A DNA stretch of 64,000 nucleotides from Ypsolopha sequella. Taxonomy: Eukaryota; Arthropoda; Insecta; Lepidoptera; Ypsolophidae. Numbering within the stretch: the first letter of the stretch is position 1; every line of letters begins with the position of its first letter. The position numbers and the translations under genes were made by a program. The stretch lies in NCBI GenBank assembly GCA_934047225.1, contig OW203985.1, forward strand, positions 6,961,501 to 7,025,500. Reading direction: 5' to 3'. The notes under the pieces were generated by a model, which searched no databases, had not been told where the DNA came from, and saw only the letters and a program-made list of their open reading frames with translations. Positions 1-10,384 of the stretch are shown here, in pieces.

Positions 1-251
1 GGTACTGGAACCTTATTCTGTTTTTTATGGACACTGAAGCCTCTTTAGTGCACTATTTCTTAAAGATATTTCATACACTTTAGTTTTGGTTTACTTTTAT
101 GTTAATTTAATAGGGGCTATACCGTGAAAATTGACACTTTTTGAAGTTATTTATCTGCTCTTTTAATGAAGTTCCAAGTAAAATAAATTAGTATAACAAT
201 TTTGGGACCTTTTACTAGATTTTAGTCTATCAGAAACGCGATAGGAGGAAT

Positions 252-801
252 TTCATTCGATAGAAATAATTATTGAAATCAGGTCTAAATTTACACTTTT
301 TTTGATATTCTGACAAATTAGGGTAGCATACAGACTTGAAAAACATTTATTTAGATGGATTTTAACTACACCTAAATTACTGGTTATGGAATTTTTTGTA
401 GCTATTTTAGTTAACTTAAACCCGACTTTTTGAAAATTTTCCCCGATTCCGTCCTTTTCGCACTGCGGGTCTTTCTGCCCGGAGTAACGGGGACCTTTGC
501 TAGCACGGTATATCACCTTAAAATTAACCGAGTAACTTATTGCTCTTACGCCCGTGTATCATACTACGTTTTTCAATGCATAGTGTGAGGAAATAAAAGA
601 AATATAATCTTGTGAACTTTAAATTATGATTGGCTCAAAAGGACTGTATCCAGAGCCGTTAAACTGTGGAAAAAAAGTAAAACATTTATGGTACACGGAA
701 TAAAAAAAAAATAATAATAAAGCCCTAGGGCAAAATAATCGACTTTCTGTTCGGTTTTGATACATAAAAAGTGGGCCTTTTCGAGCACTTGCATTGAAAA
801 A
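252..801. repeat. Composite of two dispersed repeats
   Basis: 255-520 matches, in the same orientation, 23905-24190 and, inverted, 40021-40300 (shared blocks such as TCGATAGAA and the GGAGTAACGGGGACC area). 525-801 is a 5'-truncated copy of the 390-bp family seen whole at 42200-42592 and 59675-60069. The 87-codon minus ORF over the first part belongs to the repeat, and nothing suggests a real protein. Confidence 0.6.
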
Positions 802-1942
802 TGATTTACTTGTTTTTTAACAAGTCGCTTTGAGCGCTATTGAGTGTCCCACAGGCATGCTGTGTTTGCCTATAATTGGGAATACTCTCGTACATGTGTG
901 TGTTTGTTTTTATATATTATCTTTTGCAAGTATCATTTCTGTAGGCAGACCAATAAAAAAAAAATGCATCCACTGAGAGCAAACAGTCCAACATAATTAA
1001 CATCAGGGAACCACTCTACCATAAAAACCATAGAACCCATAAAGTAAATCACGTAACCAACCCCTCTTTTATGTATCTTTGGTTGCAAATCGTCATAAAC
1101 ATAGATAAAAACTGAATATTTCGAAATTGCCTGCAGTGACTATTGATTGATTCAATTTCAAATAGTTTTACTATTATTACAAAAATAGTGCTTCCTCAAT
1201 TGGTTGCATATTAGAATCATAATCAGTTGATCCCGGTTCTCTGGGCATGCACCATTGAGTACTCTCGAATTTTGCATAGGATAATATTATGTGTTGGATA
1301 TTGGTAATGAATTAGACTGTGAGGTAAAAGCTGTCTTGCAAGCACGGATTTTTGACGTAACGCGCACGTATACGTCGTAATGTCACCTATATTTTGATAA
1401 TTTAGACTTTTTCTTTTTGTAAAAAATGGGCTTCCGTTTCTCCTTTACCGTGCCTGATAAAAAGCATCGAGGAGACTAAGGATGATGGGCGCTTGCCCAG
1501 AAAGTGGGAGTGTGAGAACAGGCGAAGTGTTAATTAGTCTGTCCAGCGAATTCTGTAAAGTCAACGGAAAACGGTAACCAACGAATGACTGACACTTCGC
1601 AAATGCCTGCAACCACTTTCCCGGTGCGGATTTCAATATTGCAATATTGCGGACTGCAATATTTCGTTATGAGTGTGGTTACAAGCCACGGCTGAAACCT
1701 ATCACAAGTTGAACATCGTTTCGGGCTTGGGCCTGGAGGTAGTCATTTACGTAATGACAAAACAAAACCTCTTTCTAGAAAATACTTACTGCAAGTTAGC
1801 AATCCTCTGTTTAACATTTTTGTGTGAGAAACACAATTTTTGCGATCATTGCACAATTTTGTTATTCTTTTAAATATTTGGATTATGTGTATAACTTTTC
1901 TTTTTTTTAAGTAATCGCAAACTATTTTGTTTTTTCTTTCAG
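802..1942. other. Intron sequence upstream of exon a, nothing recognised
   Basis: AT-rich. By the exon a acceptor phase this should be the intron preceding the Cys-loop exon. I see no phase-matched exon and no clear repeat. Confidence 0.4.
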
Positions 1943-2098
1943 AGATTGCAGAGCTTACTCACAAGTTTTCATCAGTGACATTATATAGAAATCAAACAGT
2001 TAGGTATGCAGCCAGGATGCATGCGATTATTGCTTGCCAGATGGAATTTCAACTCTATCCCATGGACATACAATCGTGTCCTATATATATTGAGAGCT
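1943..2098 (+). CDS. Cys-loop anion channel, exon a (Cys-loop exon), partial gene
   Basis: First visible exon of a ligand-gated chloride-channel-like subunit (pentameric plasma-membrane receptor). It encodes about 52 residues of the extracellular domain. The family-defining Cys-loop is complete: two Cys separated by 13 residues, with the internal YPMD that is typical of the family. An N-Q-T glycosylation sequon lies upstream. The acceptor is a pyrimidine tract plus AG at 1941-1942; the donor is GTAAGT at 2099, and the exon ends in phase 1. Earlier N-terminal exons must lie left of the window. Together with the five later exons the sequence best fits the insect CG12344 / glycine-receptor-alpha-like group; the hodor/pHCl-2 group is the alternative. 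Ligand unknown. Confidence 0.9.
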
Positions 2099-2261
2099 GT
2101 AAGTATTCAATGACTGTTATCTGAAAATATTTAAATTGAAAGAAATATTTATCTATCACCATAATAACTACACACACAACATAAGTATCAAATTATAAAA
2201 CAAATATAAAAAAATACATATAAAATAAGAGAAAATAAAAATATCTGTGAATAAAAAGGTG

Positions 2262-2703
2262 TGTGGGGATGTGGTATATTGGTATCCCACAACCACTTGA
2301 GCTACGTGTGGAACTTCGGTTAAATGCAGCAAAGCGTAGGTAGCGAAAGAAGATGATTGATGGAAGATGAAGAATGATAGGAAGCAAACAGAAATGAATA
2401 TTATTATTTAAAAACAATTAAAAACTTTATATTGATAGATAGTAAACGTAAAACAAAATATTTTACAAGACCGACAAAATAAACAGGCGCGAGCGAGATT
2501 AGCTAGTAGCAGAATGACTCATCTCCCGCGGCGATGTGCCGGCGCAGCGAACAGACCAGCCCGGGGGTGAGGTATACCCCACTGCTCCATATCACCTGAT
2601 CTAACTGGTGTGTGGTACAAAATGCATAAGCGGAGCGGTTTCTTTCAAATTGTAAGGGACTGGCCCAAGTACATATATAGTGGCGAGTGTGAAGCACGCC
2701 ACA
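2262..2703 (-). repeat. 3' LTR of the gypsy element (LTR1)
   Basis: 442 bp, begins TGTGGGG and ends GCCACA on the plus strand (TGTGGC...CCCACA in sense). Same length as the other two LTRs. A minus-strand TATA-like ATATAT lies near 2682-2688, about 20 bp from the sense start. At the variable site it carries A (position 2453). Confidence 0.93.
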
Positions 2704-2721
2704 TCACTCCCCCGCCAGACC
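2704..2721 (-). promoter_or_regulatory. Polypurine tract
   Basis: Next to the 3' LTR the sense strand is purine-rich (GGCGGGGGAGTGA directly before TGTGGC). This is the expected position for the plus-strand primer. The final GA reappears at the junction between the tRNA copy and LTR2. Confidence 0.75.
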
Positions 2722-2725
2722 GTGA

Positions 2726-5700
2726 CTACGGTCGATAAAAATCTGGAAGCTTGACCCTTCTGCCGCTTTTCGTCCTCTTCTCATCTTCCGATGGTAGGAT
2801 CGGTGTCGGCTGATTTGGTACGATATCTTCCTTCATCATGTACGCCGGTTTCAACCTGTCAACAGAGACGTTAACTCGCTTGCCACGTACATCTAGCGTA
2901 AAGAATTTCGGCTGCCTTTCAATGACTTTAAAAGGTCCGGCGTAAGGCGGCTCCAGCGAGGCACGGACGTGTCCCTGTCGTAGGAATACGTGGGAAGAAG
3001 TATGCAGGTCACGGGGTAAGTAGAACGGAGAATTAGAGTGCCAAGTAGTAGGTTTCGGCGTCAGCTTGGCCATGTGAGAACGAAGACGCGTTGCATATTG
3101 TGTGACGTCACCCACGGTATAGTCATCTTTAGGTGACAGGAACTGGCCTGGTAAGCAGAGAGGCTCACCATACACGAGTTCTGCAGGAGAGGCGTGGATG
3201 TCATCCTTCCACGAACTTCGCATGCCTAGAAGAACAAGGGGAAGTGCTTCGGTCCACTGTGCAGATGAGTGGCACATGATGGCCGCCTTGAGTTGACGAT
3301 GCATGCGCTCAACGATGCCATTAGCAGCTGGGTGATATGCAGTCGTGCGGAAGTGGCGCGCACCAACCAGAACAGTGAGGGCCTTGAAGAGGTGGCTCTC
3401 AAACTGTCGACCGCGGTCAGTGGTCATCTGGGAAGGACAACCAAACCTGGCTATCCAGCCAGAGACAAGAGCAGCTGCACAGGCCTCTGCAGTGATCTCC
3501 ATCAAAGGTATTGCCTCAGGCCACCGCGTAAACCTGTCGATGACGGTGAGGCAGTATCTGTAATTTGAAGACAGAGTTAGGGGCCCTATAATGTCGAGGT
3601 GTATGTGAGAGAACCTCGAAGAAGGAGTAAGGAATGTGGAAAGGGGGGAAATTGTATGGCGTGTAACTTTACACCTTTGGCATTCTAAGCATTGCCTAGC
3701 CCACTCTCTACAATCCTTGCGAATCCCTGGCCAAACAAATCTTTGAGTTACCAGTCGCACTGTAGCTGACGTTCCAGGGTGGTGAAGATTGTGCAGACTG
3801 TCAAAGACTTGCCTTCGCATCTTTGGTGTAACAAATGGACGAGGTGGTTGAACAGACGTGTCACAATAGACAGGTAATTTGCTGTACTCTGTTGATACCT
3901 TTTTCAGTATAAGAGCGCTGCCGTTACGAAGAAGTTCTTGCAGCTCTGGATCGGTTTCCTGAGATCGTGCAAGATCCTCGAAGTCAACGCTTGCTGTAAC
4001 TTCCTCCACTCGAGAAAGTGCGTCAGCCACGACATTTTCCTTTCCGGGTATGTACCTCAAGTCTGTTGTAAATTGGGCAATGAAGTCCAGATATCTATAT
4101 TGCCTAGGAGAACAATTATCTTTGCTCATAGAGAAGGCAAAAGTCAGCGGCTTGTGATCAGTAAACACAGTAAACACTCTCGCTTCGATCATATGCCTAA
4201 AGTATTTTATTGCCTCGTACACAGCCAGCAACTCTCGGTCGTAGGGGCTGTATTTTTTCTGAGCATTATTTAGCTTGTGAGAGTAGAAAGCCAAAGGCTG
4301 CCAGTGCTCACCTATTTTCTGTTGCAGGGCAGCTCCTGTAGAAGTGTCAGATGCATCAGTGACTATCGCAAGCTCTGCAGACATATCTGGATGAGACAGC
4401 AGTGTTGCCTTGGATAGAGAAGTCTTGCAGTCCTCGAAAACTCGTAGCAACTTCGGCGTCATATCGATAGGATGAGAACCTTTGACTTTTGGGCCGGCAA
4501 GAATGGCATTTAGCGGTGCTTGAAGCTGGGCAGCGTTAGGTATAAAGCGACGATAAAAATTCAGCATACCCAAAAAACGTCGGAGTTCCTTAACCGTTTT
4601 AGGCACCGAGTATTCTTGAATGGCCTGGACTTTGGTGGGAACGGGTTTCGTGCCAGCAGCTGATACTTGATATCCCAGGAACGTAACCTCTGACTGACCA
4701 AGTATGCACTTAGCAGTGTTGACCAAAATACCATGATCCTTCAAACGAGTGAACAACTGGCGCAGATGATCCTTGTGCTTCTCTACTGATGGTGAGAACA
4801 CCAAAATATCGTCAATATATCCGTAACAGAAGTTAAGGCCTAGTAAAACTTCATCAATAAACCTCTGGAACGTCTGTGCAGCGTTTCTGAGTCCAAAAGT
4901 CATGACCGGAAATTCAAATAGCCCAAAAGGGGTAGTAATGGCAGTCTTCGGAACGTCATCAGCGTTCACTTTAATCTGGTTATAGGCCTTCACCAAGTCA
5001 ATTGTCGAGAACACAGAACATCCAGAAAGTTGATGAGAGAAATCGTGGATATGACGAACAGGATATCGATCTGGAATAGTTTTGGCGTTGAGTGCTCGAT
5101 AGTCACCACACGGTCTCCATCCATCGTCCTTCTTTCTTACCAGATGCAGAGCAGAAGACCAGGCACTTTCAGAACGCCTGGCTACACCACTAGAGAGCAT
5201 GTCTTCAAATTCCTTTTTAGCTGCTTGCAAACGAATCGGATCCAGACGACGAGGTTTGCTGTAGACTGGAGGTCCAGGAGTAGTCCTAATATAGTGCAGA
5301 GTACTATGTTTAGGAGTAGAGAGCATACCTGCGGGCCTAGTAATATCGGGAAACTCACGCAGTATATGGTGGAATTCGGTTTCTCCAGTGACGGATTTGA
5401 CAGAAGTGAAGTCCTTGGAAATTCCAACAGAAGTGGCAGCTACTGTCAATGAGGTGATGTTGTCGACAATGCGCTGATTCCTACAATCAATCAGTAGATT
5501 ATAATAGATCAAAAAATCAACGCCAATAATTGGCTTAGTAACATCGGCAACCGTGAATTGCCACACAAAATCTCGTCTGAGGCCAAAGTTTAAATGGAGT
5601 GTCACCGGACCGTAAGTATGTATGACAGTATTATTTGCAGCAATTAGATCGTATTTTGACTGAGTGCAGGGCGTCTTGACAGCTGACCGTGGGAAAACAC

Positions 5701-5842
5701 AGAGATCGGACCCAGTATCAACCAAGAACTGCATCTTTGATTCTCGGTCAGTAATGAATAGACGGCCTGGCGATGAAGGGCAGTCGTTGGCCGCTACTTG
5801 CGACCGCCCTGCGAGTTTTCCGACTTGAAGCTGCAGGGTTGG
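2726..5842 (-). CDS. pol: Pol: protease, reverse transcriptase, RNase H, integrase
   Basis: Open from 5842 (just after an in-frame TAA at 5843-5845) to the stop at 2726, about 1038 codons; the first Met is at 5734. Numbering from that Met: protease DTGS at 6-9; RT with FSTIDL (D246), [10 protein letters not shown] and YIDD (D308, D309); RNase H with D460, E501 and D526; integrase HHCC knuckle near residues 648-685; catalytic D714, D773 and E809 with 35 residues between the last two; and a GPF/Y-type C-terminal module near PPYAGPFKV. All catalytic residues I looked for are present. The order PR-RT-RH-IN is that of Ty3/gypsy. It overlaps gag by about 49 nt in the -1 frame. Confidence 0.92.
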   Translation of the reverse strand, partial: PTLQLQVGKLAGRSQVAANDCPSSPGRLFITDRESKMQFLVDTGSDLCVFPRSAVKTPCTQSKYDLIAANNTVIHTYGPVTLHLNFGLRRDFVWQFTVADVTKPIIGVDFLIYYNLLIDCRNQRIVDNITSLTVAATSVGISKDFTSVKSVTGETEFHHILREFPDITRPAGMLSTPKHSTLHYIRTTPGPPVYSKPRRLDPIRLQAAKKEFEDMLSSGVARRSESAWSSALHLVRKKDDGWRPCGDYRALNAKTIPDRYPVRHIHDFSHQLSGCSVFSTIDLVKAYNQIKVNADDVPKTAITTPFGLFEFPVMTFGLRNAAQTFQRFIDEVLLGLNFCYGYIDDILVFSPSVEKHKDHLRQLFTRLKDHGILVNTAKCILGQSEVTFLGYQVSAAGTKPVPTKVQAIQEYSVPKTVKELRRFLGMLNFYRRFIPNAAQLQAPLNAILAGPKVKGSHPIDMTPKLLRVFEDCKTSLSKATLLSHPDMSAELAIVTDASDTSTGAALQQKIGEHWQPLAFYSHKLNNAQKKYSPYDRELLAVYEAIKYFRHMIEARVFTVFTDHKPLTFAFSMSKDNCSPRQYRYLDFIAQFTTDLRYIPGKENVVADALSRVEEVTASVDFEDLARSQETDPELQELLRNGSALILKKVSTEYSKLPVYCDTSVQPPRPFVTPKMRRQVFDSLHNLHHPGTSATVRLVTQRFVWPGIRKDCREWARQCLECQRCKVTRHTISPLSTFLTPSSRFSHIHLDIIGPLTLSSNYRYCLTVIDRFTRWPEAIPLMEITAEACAAALVSGWIARFGCPSQMTTDRGRQFESHLFKALTVLVGARHFRTTAYHPAANGIVERMHRQLKAAIMCHSSAQWTEALPLVLLGMRSSWKDDIHASPAELVYGEPLCLPGQFLSPKDDYTVGDVTQYATRLRSHMAKLTPKPTTWHSNSPFYLPRDLHTSSHVFLRQGHVRASLEPPYAGPFKVIERQPKFFTLDVRGKRVNVSVDRLKPAYMMKEDIVPNQPTPILPSEDEKRTKSGRRVKLPDFYRP

Positions 5843-6615
5843 TTACATTTGTTGGCGTTCTTCCCGAAGTTATAGTGGTAGAAACAGTGTGGGTGATCCG
5901 AAGGCGGTTGTCTAGGCCTAGAGCGGCTGTGTGAGCGTGAGCGGTTGTACCTTTTCTGCCTCGACTGTGAACGCGTTTGTGTCCTGGCAACCTGCTGGGT
6001 AAGTAAGGCTACCTGTTTAGTGAGCTCGCTGATCTGCTTCGCCATATCAGAATTGGAAGGACCTGAAGATGTACCTGAGGTGCTGGCGACCTGTGGAGTA
6101 TAAGGGGCTATCTCAAACACAACGTCTGCCAATTCGCTCAGTTTCTCAGCAGTTGCACCTCTTTGTGTGGCGATAGCTGTCTGCACGTTGTTTGGAAGAC
6201 GACTGGTCCACATGCGGATTATAAAATCCTCAGGTACGTCTGAGCCTGCTAAATCCAGCAAATGTCGCAAAAACTGCGAGGGTTTGCGATCACCGAGTTC
6301 CTCATGCATCAAAAGCTGCTGAACACGTTTTTCCTGTGTTGCAGAGAGGCGTTTTATTAGCTCTGTTTTAAACTTTATGTATTTGTCTGTTGCAGGTGGT
6401 CTAGCAATAATGTCCTTGACTTCTTTGGCATATTGCGGCTCTAGACTCGAAGTAGCATAATAAAATTTAGTGTCATCGGTAGTAATTTTGGAAAGCACAA
6501 ACTGACCTTCTAGTTGAGCGAACCACATTTCAGGGTCCTCTGGCCAAAATGGAGGTACACGCACACCAACTCTATACACTTCCTTTTCTTCCTTCTCTTC
6601 CTTATTTCCAGGCAT
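5794..6615 (-). CDS. gag: Gag of CsRn1-type retrotransposon
   Basis: 273 codons, intact, starting 132 bp into the internal region after the PBS. The N-terminus is followed by a typical metazoan Ty3/gypsy Gag (a [16 protein letters not shown] block near residues 20-37). It continues through a capsid-like helical region and an Arg/Ser-rich linker to a single zinc knuckle of form C-x2-H-x9-C-x3-C (C244, H247, C257, C261). The CHCC order replaces the usual CCHC and is known from the CsRn1 clade. Gag packages the RNA in cytoplasmic virus-like particles. The stop (TAG) lies within the open pol frame, so Pol is probably made by a -1 shift. Confidence 0.9.
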   Translation of the reverse strand: MPGNKEEKEEKEVYRVGVRVPPFWPEDPEMWFAQLEGQFVLSKITTDDTKFYYATSSLEPQYAKEVKDIIARPPATDKYIKFKTELIKRLSATQEKRVQQLLMHEELGDRKPSQFLRHLLDLAGSDVPEDFIIRMWTSRLPNNVQTAIATQRGATAEKLSELADVVFEIAPYTPQVASTSGTSSGPSNSDMAKQISELTKQVALLTQQVARTQTRSQSRQKRYNRSRSHSRSRPRQPPSDHPHCFYHYNFGKNANKCNQPCSFKSENSQGGRK

Positions 6616-6746
6616 TATAAAAAAAAATTAAATCGCTCACCGCAAAATTTTTGTCACTTGGACCACCGCACAATAATCCTTTGTTCCACTCGAATTTTCG
6701 TCAACAAAATCCAATGCTGTTCAATCCAGAAATTATTATCCTTTTC

Positions 6747-6760
6747 TCGGGGTCACCAAT
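6747..6760 (-). promoter_or_regulatory. Primer-binding site (tRNA-Trp)
   Basis: The plus strand reads TCGGGGTCACCA then AT before LTR2. This equals the last 12 nt of tRNA-Trp with CCA, i.e. the sense strand is complementary to the tRNA 3' end. The match stops after 12 nt, as is usual for a PBS, in contrast to the 45-nt copy at 7205-7249. Confidence 0.9.
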
Positions 6761-7202
6761 TGTGGGGATGTGGTATATTGGTATCCCACAACCACTTGAG
6801 CTACGTGTGGAACTTCGGTTAAATGCAGCAAAGCGTAGGTAGCGAAAGAAGATGATTGATGGAAGATGAAGAATGATAGGAAGCAAACAGAAATGAATAT
6901 TATTATTTAAAAACAATTAAAAACTTTATATTGATAGATAGTAAACGTAAAACAAAATATTTTACAAGACCGACAAAATAAACAGGCGCGAGCGAGATTA
7001 GCTAGTAGCAGAATGACTCATCTCCCGCGGCGATGTGCCGGCGCAGCGAACAGACCAGCCCGGGGGTGAGGTATACCCCACTGCTCCATATCACCTGATC
7101 TAACTGGTGTGTGGTACAAAATGCATAAGCGGAGCGGTTTCTTTCAAATTGTAAGGGACTGGCCCAAGTACATATATAGTGGCGAGTGTGAAGCACGCCA
7201 CA
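6761..7202 (-). repeat. Internal extra LTR (LTR2)
   Basis: 442 bp, matching LTR1 at every place I compared. It is followed on the gag side by AT (6759-6760) and the primer-binding site. On its outer side it keeps TC (7203-7204), the same dinucleotide that borders LTR1 at 2704-2705. This looks like an unprocessed cDNA end that was never cut by integrase. Confidence 0.93.
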
Positions 7203-7204
7203 TC

Positions 7205-7249
7205 CTCCAGATCAGAAGGTTGCGTGTTCAAATCACGTCGGGGTCACCA
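7205..7249 (+). other. tRNA-Trp 3'-half copy (nt 32-76 incl. CCA) between two LTRs
   Basis: Reading the plus strand: anticodon loop CTCCAGA with anticodon CCA, 3' strand of the anticodon stem TCAGA, variable AGGTT, T-arm GCGTG-TTCAAAT-CACGT, acceptor strand CGGGGTC, discriminator A, and CCA. That is 7+5+5+5+7+5+7+1+3 = 45 nt, exactly positions 32-76 of a class-I tRNA. The sequence agrees with insect tRNA-Trp as I know it. The 5' half (D-arm, acceptor 5' strand) is absent, so this is not a functional tRNA gene. Position 58 (A), where m1A normally stops reverse transcriptase, has been copied through. Confidence 0.88.
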
Positions 7250-7251
7250 AT

Positions 7252-7693
7252 TGTGGGGATGTGGTATATTGGTATCCCACAACCACTTGAGCTACGTGTG
7301 GAACTTCGGTTAAATGCAGCAAAGCGTAGGTAGCGAAAGAAGATGATTGATGGAAGATGAAGAATGATAGGAAGCAAACAGAAATGAATATTATTATTTA
7401 AAAACAATTAAAAACTTTATATTGATAGATAGTAAACGTAAACCAAAATATTTTACAAGACCGACAAAATAAACAGGCGCGAGCGAGATTAGCTAGTAGC
7501 AGAATGACTCATCTCCCGCGGCGATGTGCCGGCGCAGCGAACAGACCAGCCCGGGGGTGAGGTATACCCCACTGCTCCATATCACCTGATCTAACTGGTG
7601 TGTGGTACAAAATGCATAAGCGGAGCGGTTTCTTTCAAATTGTAAGGGACTGGCCCAAGTACATATATAGTGGCGAGTGTGAAGCACGCCACA
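7252..7693 (-). repeat. Outer 5' LTR (LTR3)
   Basis: 442 bp. It differs from LTR1 at one site I found (C at 7443 where LTR1 has A). Its outer end abuts the GGTG target duplication, and its inner end is followed by AT and the tRNA-Trp-derived 45-mer. Confidence 0.93.
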
Positions 7694-7954
7694 GGTGCAT
7701 GCATATTGAAAGAGTTAAAATGTGATAAAAAGGGGCAGACTCAGCATCTGTTGTGTTTTGTAGAACAGCAACACAAAGCTGATTTTCAGTCTGTCCCTTT
7801 TTCATGAACTAAATTAAATTTACATATTACGTGTGCATAATACAATAAAATCACAATACAATAACAAAAATATGACCATTGAAAATATTATTTAAATTAT
7901 AATCTAATAAAAAATCATGAAACTGCTGTGAAATGCAAGTCACAGTCTACATTT

Positions 7955-8165
7955 GGAACACCCGCTTTTCACTGACCATTATTACGTCCCAAACGTGATG
8001 GTGAGTCCTATCGCCATACTTCAGGTACTAAAAGACCGACAGCTTAACCTGCCTTCCAAAGCACGCCGACCAGACACTAATTGATATGGTGATTGAACCC
8101 GCGACCTCTGGGTTAGCAGGCGAAAGATCTACCACTCGGCCACTAAAGAAGTTAAAACGTACTAT
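7955..8165 (-). mobile_element. tRNA-derived SINE
   Basis: On the minus strand a tRNA-like head has an A-box-like TGGCCGAGTGG and a B-box-like GGTTCAATCA, with a D-arm/anticodon-like CTGCTAACC between. A short variable region and no full cloverleaf argue against a real tRNA gene. The body after the head (GGAAGGCAGGTTAAGCTGTC) resembles a widespread lepidopteran repeat. Confidence 0.6.
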
Positions 8166-9029
8166 ACCGGGTGATCTACAAATCACACTGATCAACAGTT
8201 CCAATGAAAAAAACCTGCAGAAATAAAACATTATTTCCTCGCCCTAATTTTAAAAACCTACTGTGAATTAAGTAAGGGCAGGATTTTTTTTTTCGTTGCG
8301 TGATTATGTTTATTTGGGAAAGTCGTTCAGAATATGTAGATTTTGATTTATTTAAAGATACCTCTATGTTTACACCCGGTACCTATGTGTCTATATACTT
8401 TATCTACACACACACATATCGTAAACTCCTGATTATGAACTCAAAAATAGTGCATAATGACAATTTATTTTGCAAACGTGTCAAAAACAGAAAAAAATAT
8501 ATTTAAAAGAACAGTTTTCTTAACAATATAATACTTTTAAATTACTTTTTCTGCTATGTACAGTTACATGAAATTGGAAGGCAAAGGGAACTTAGCCCAT
8601 ACAGACATGGCTGAGGTTTGAATTCGTGATCGCACCCTTGTGTCACATGCGCGGTGAATTGCGGGACAGATTTTGTGCGTTGTTTATTAATTTTATATTT
8701 ATTGAGTTTTTGTTTGTTTAAAGTTTTATTCTGGGCAAAAATGTCTGATAACATATACTGAGCAAAAAAAAACGACGAACAACCAAAACGAACCAGTAAA
8801 ATCAAGAGAACTTTACGACAACTGTTACAAAGATCTTGTGGATTGGAAAATAGATAGTTAACCTATTGCATAAGTTTAGATAAAGTAGTGTATGAAACTA
8901 CACATAACTAGCTAGGTATTAAAACCTACGGCTCGTTTTTAAACTCCCACTCGTGTTATAATAACCTCTTTATGTGCCAGTTTTATAAACTATTATAAAA
9001 TCGCCGATCGTAAACAGAGGTTGATATCA
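8166..9029. other. AT-rich intron sequence, nothing recognised
   Basis: Short ORFs only; no motif or repeat I can name. Confidence 0.3.
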
Positions 9030-9290
9030 ACTATTGTGAAAAGAAAGACCACCTTTTTGAGGTATTTGCAAAGAGCTTTCCTCTACAAAATAAGGATCCT
9101 TTAGGGCAAGATTGTCGGGGAAAGGGCACAAGGATGTCAACGTAATAAACGGATAGGTGACATCGAGAAGTGGACTGGAATAAGGTTTGGAGACTTGAAA
9201 GACACTTCAATGGACCGCAAACAATTTTGTCTCCAAACAATGTGCCATCTTCCATCCAATAATGAAAGTGGGATTCTCGATTCACTTTAC
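9030..9290 (+). pseudogene. RTE-like LINE 3'-end remnant
   Basis: Plus-strand translation around 9123-9240 reads RIGDIEKWTGIRFGDLKD then MDRKQ. This resembles the R-x-x-D-D-I-x-x-W...DR-x-x-W C-terminal block common in insect RTE/LINE polyproteins. Upstream frames are broken by stops. It is short and degenerate, and the family is uncertain. Confidence 0.45.
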
Positions 9291-9884
9291 CGCATTTTAC
9301 AGTTGACTTTGAAATCCTAACTCGTTCGTTCGCTGTAAGGGGCGTGTTATTTTATTTTTTTATTTTTGTTTATTTATTCATAATTTTACACTATTTCAAT
9401 ACATGAAATTGAATGAATCTATTTCAAGATTACAAGCCAAAAACATAATGACAATGACATGAGAGCTCGAATATATTTAAAAACCATAGACCGGCCGGCT
9501 GCGGCCAGTCGCCAACAAATAGTATCAATAAACTCACATGAGTTTGTCCTGATACTACAAATCGTGAATAATACTCATATTCGTGCATGAGATTATGCCC
9601 ACAAAAGCAGAAACAAATAAATACTGATAGCTATCTGCATACTAATTATAATTATAAAATTGTCTGATATATCTTTTGGGTATTGAGCTTGTAGTATCAA
9701 TGAAATATAATAGGTAGTTATAAAGCAAGGTAAATACGTAAACTTATTCGGTGTATAAGCAGTCTCAAGGCCGTATAATAATAATAATAATAATAATATT
9801 CCATTTATTTCAGATACCAATGATCCATAAGTGTTAGTAACAGTTATCTTAAAAATGATGTTAGTAAAAGAGAATTAAATTAAA

Positions 9885-10380
9885 TTAGATAGAGATTTGA
9901 CCACAGGCCACACTCACGCAGTGCCACAACACAGGACAGTCGCAGCTGTCCGCCACCGCCTGCAGGATGCCGTTGTCGCTGGCCCGCACTCTGCGCACTA
10001 TATAGCGACGCAGCCCGCTTACGCAATATGGCTGGAAATCCGTCCACGCACGGGGCAGCCCCAACAGCATCCTGAAGGCGTATTGTACTGGACGCGCAGA
10101 GCGCTCAGTGATTTTTGAGAATGTTTACACCAGAGGCTGCTCGAGTAAAATGATTGACAGTAAGCCCGGAAGAGCGTGATCTTGACATATTGTGTACATC
10201 GAGCAAACCTTCTGATAATCATGTTGCTTCTCACCGCCAGCGCCCTGCGCTCCCTCTTTATGTCTTCATCGTCTTTGAAATCGTCTGTTAAAACATGACC
10301 CAGGTATTTAAACTTTGTCACCCTCTCGAGTGTAGTACCATTGAGTGTCAGAGGCGGAACTATACTAGGACACTTGTTCC
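9885..10380 (-). pseudogene. LINE reverse-transcriptase thumb/C-terminal fragment, frameshifted
   Basis: The minus strand encodes a stretch with KFKYLGHVLTDDFKDDEDI and LFRAYCQSFYSSSLW, then SALRVQYN. This is the post-RT region of a non-LTR retrotransposon found in many lepidopteran genomes. Near 10070 the reading continues in another frame (MLLGLPRAWTDFQPYC). The upstream catalytic RT domain is missing, so this is a 5'-truncated, frameshifted fossil. Confidence 0.75.
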
Positions 10381-10384
10381 CGTA

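Larger units (their letters stand above)
2258..7697 (-). mobile_element. CsRn1-clade Ty3/gypsy LTR retrotransposon with three LTRs
   Basis: Minus-strand element in intron a. Order in its sense direction: 5' LTR (7252-7693), AT, 45-nt tRNA-Trp copy, GA, second LTR (6761-7202), AT, primer-binding site, gag, pol, polypurine tract, 3' LTR (2262-2703). A 4-bp duplication GGTG lies at 2258-2261 and 7694-7697, so the outer LTRs bound one integration. The CsRn1 assignment rests on the CHCC Gag knuckle and tRNA-Trp priming, both known features of that clade (e.g. Bombyx Kabuki). No env ORF is present. gag and pol are open and the LTRs nearly identical, so the insertion looks recent and possibly still competent. 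Confidence 0.9.

Noticed and set aside
5748..5990. 80-codon ORF at the gag-pol junction
   Set aside because: Third-frame shadow; the gag and pol frames explain the region.
7205..7249. Functional tRNA-Trp gene
   Set aside because: Only nt 32-76 are present and the CCA is encoded in the DNA, so it is a reverse-transcribed copy, not a gene.
8090..8165. Possible tRNA-Ser gene on the minus strand
   Set aside because: A- and B-box-like motifs and a GCT anticodon-like triplet are present, but there is no long variable arm for tRNA-Ser and no paired acceptor stem. A repeat body follows. Treated as a SINE head.
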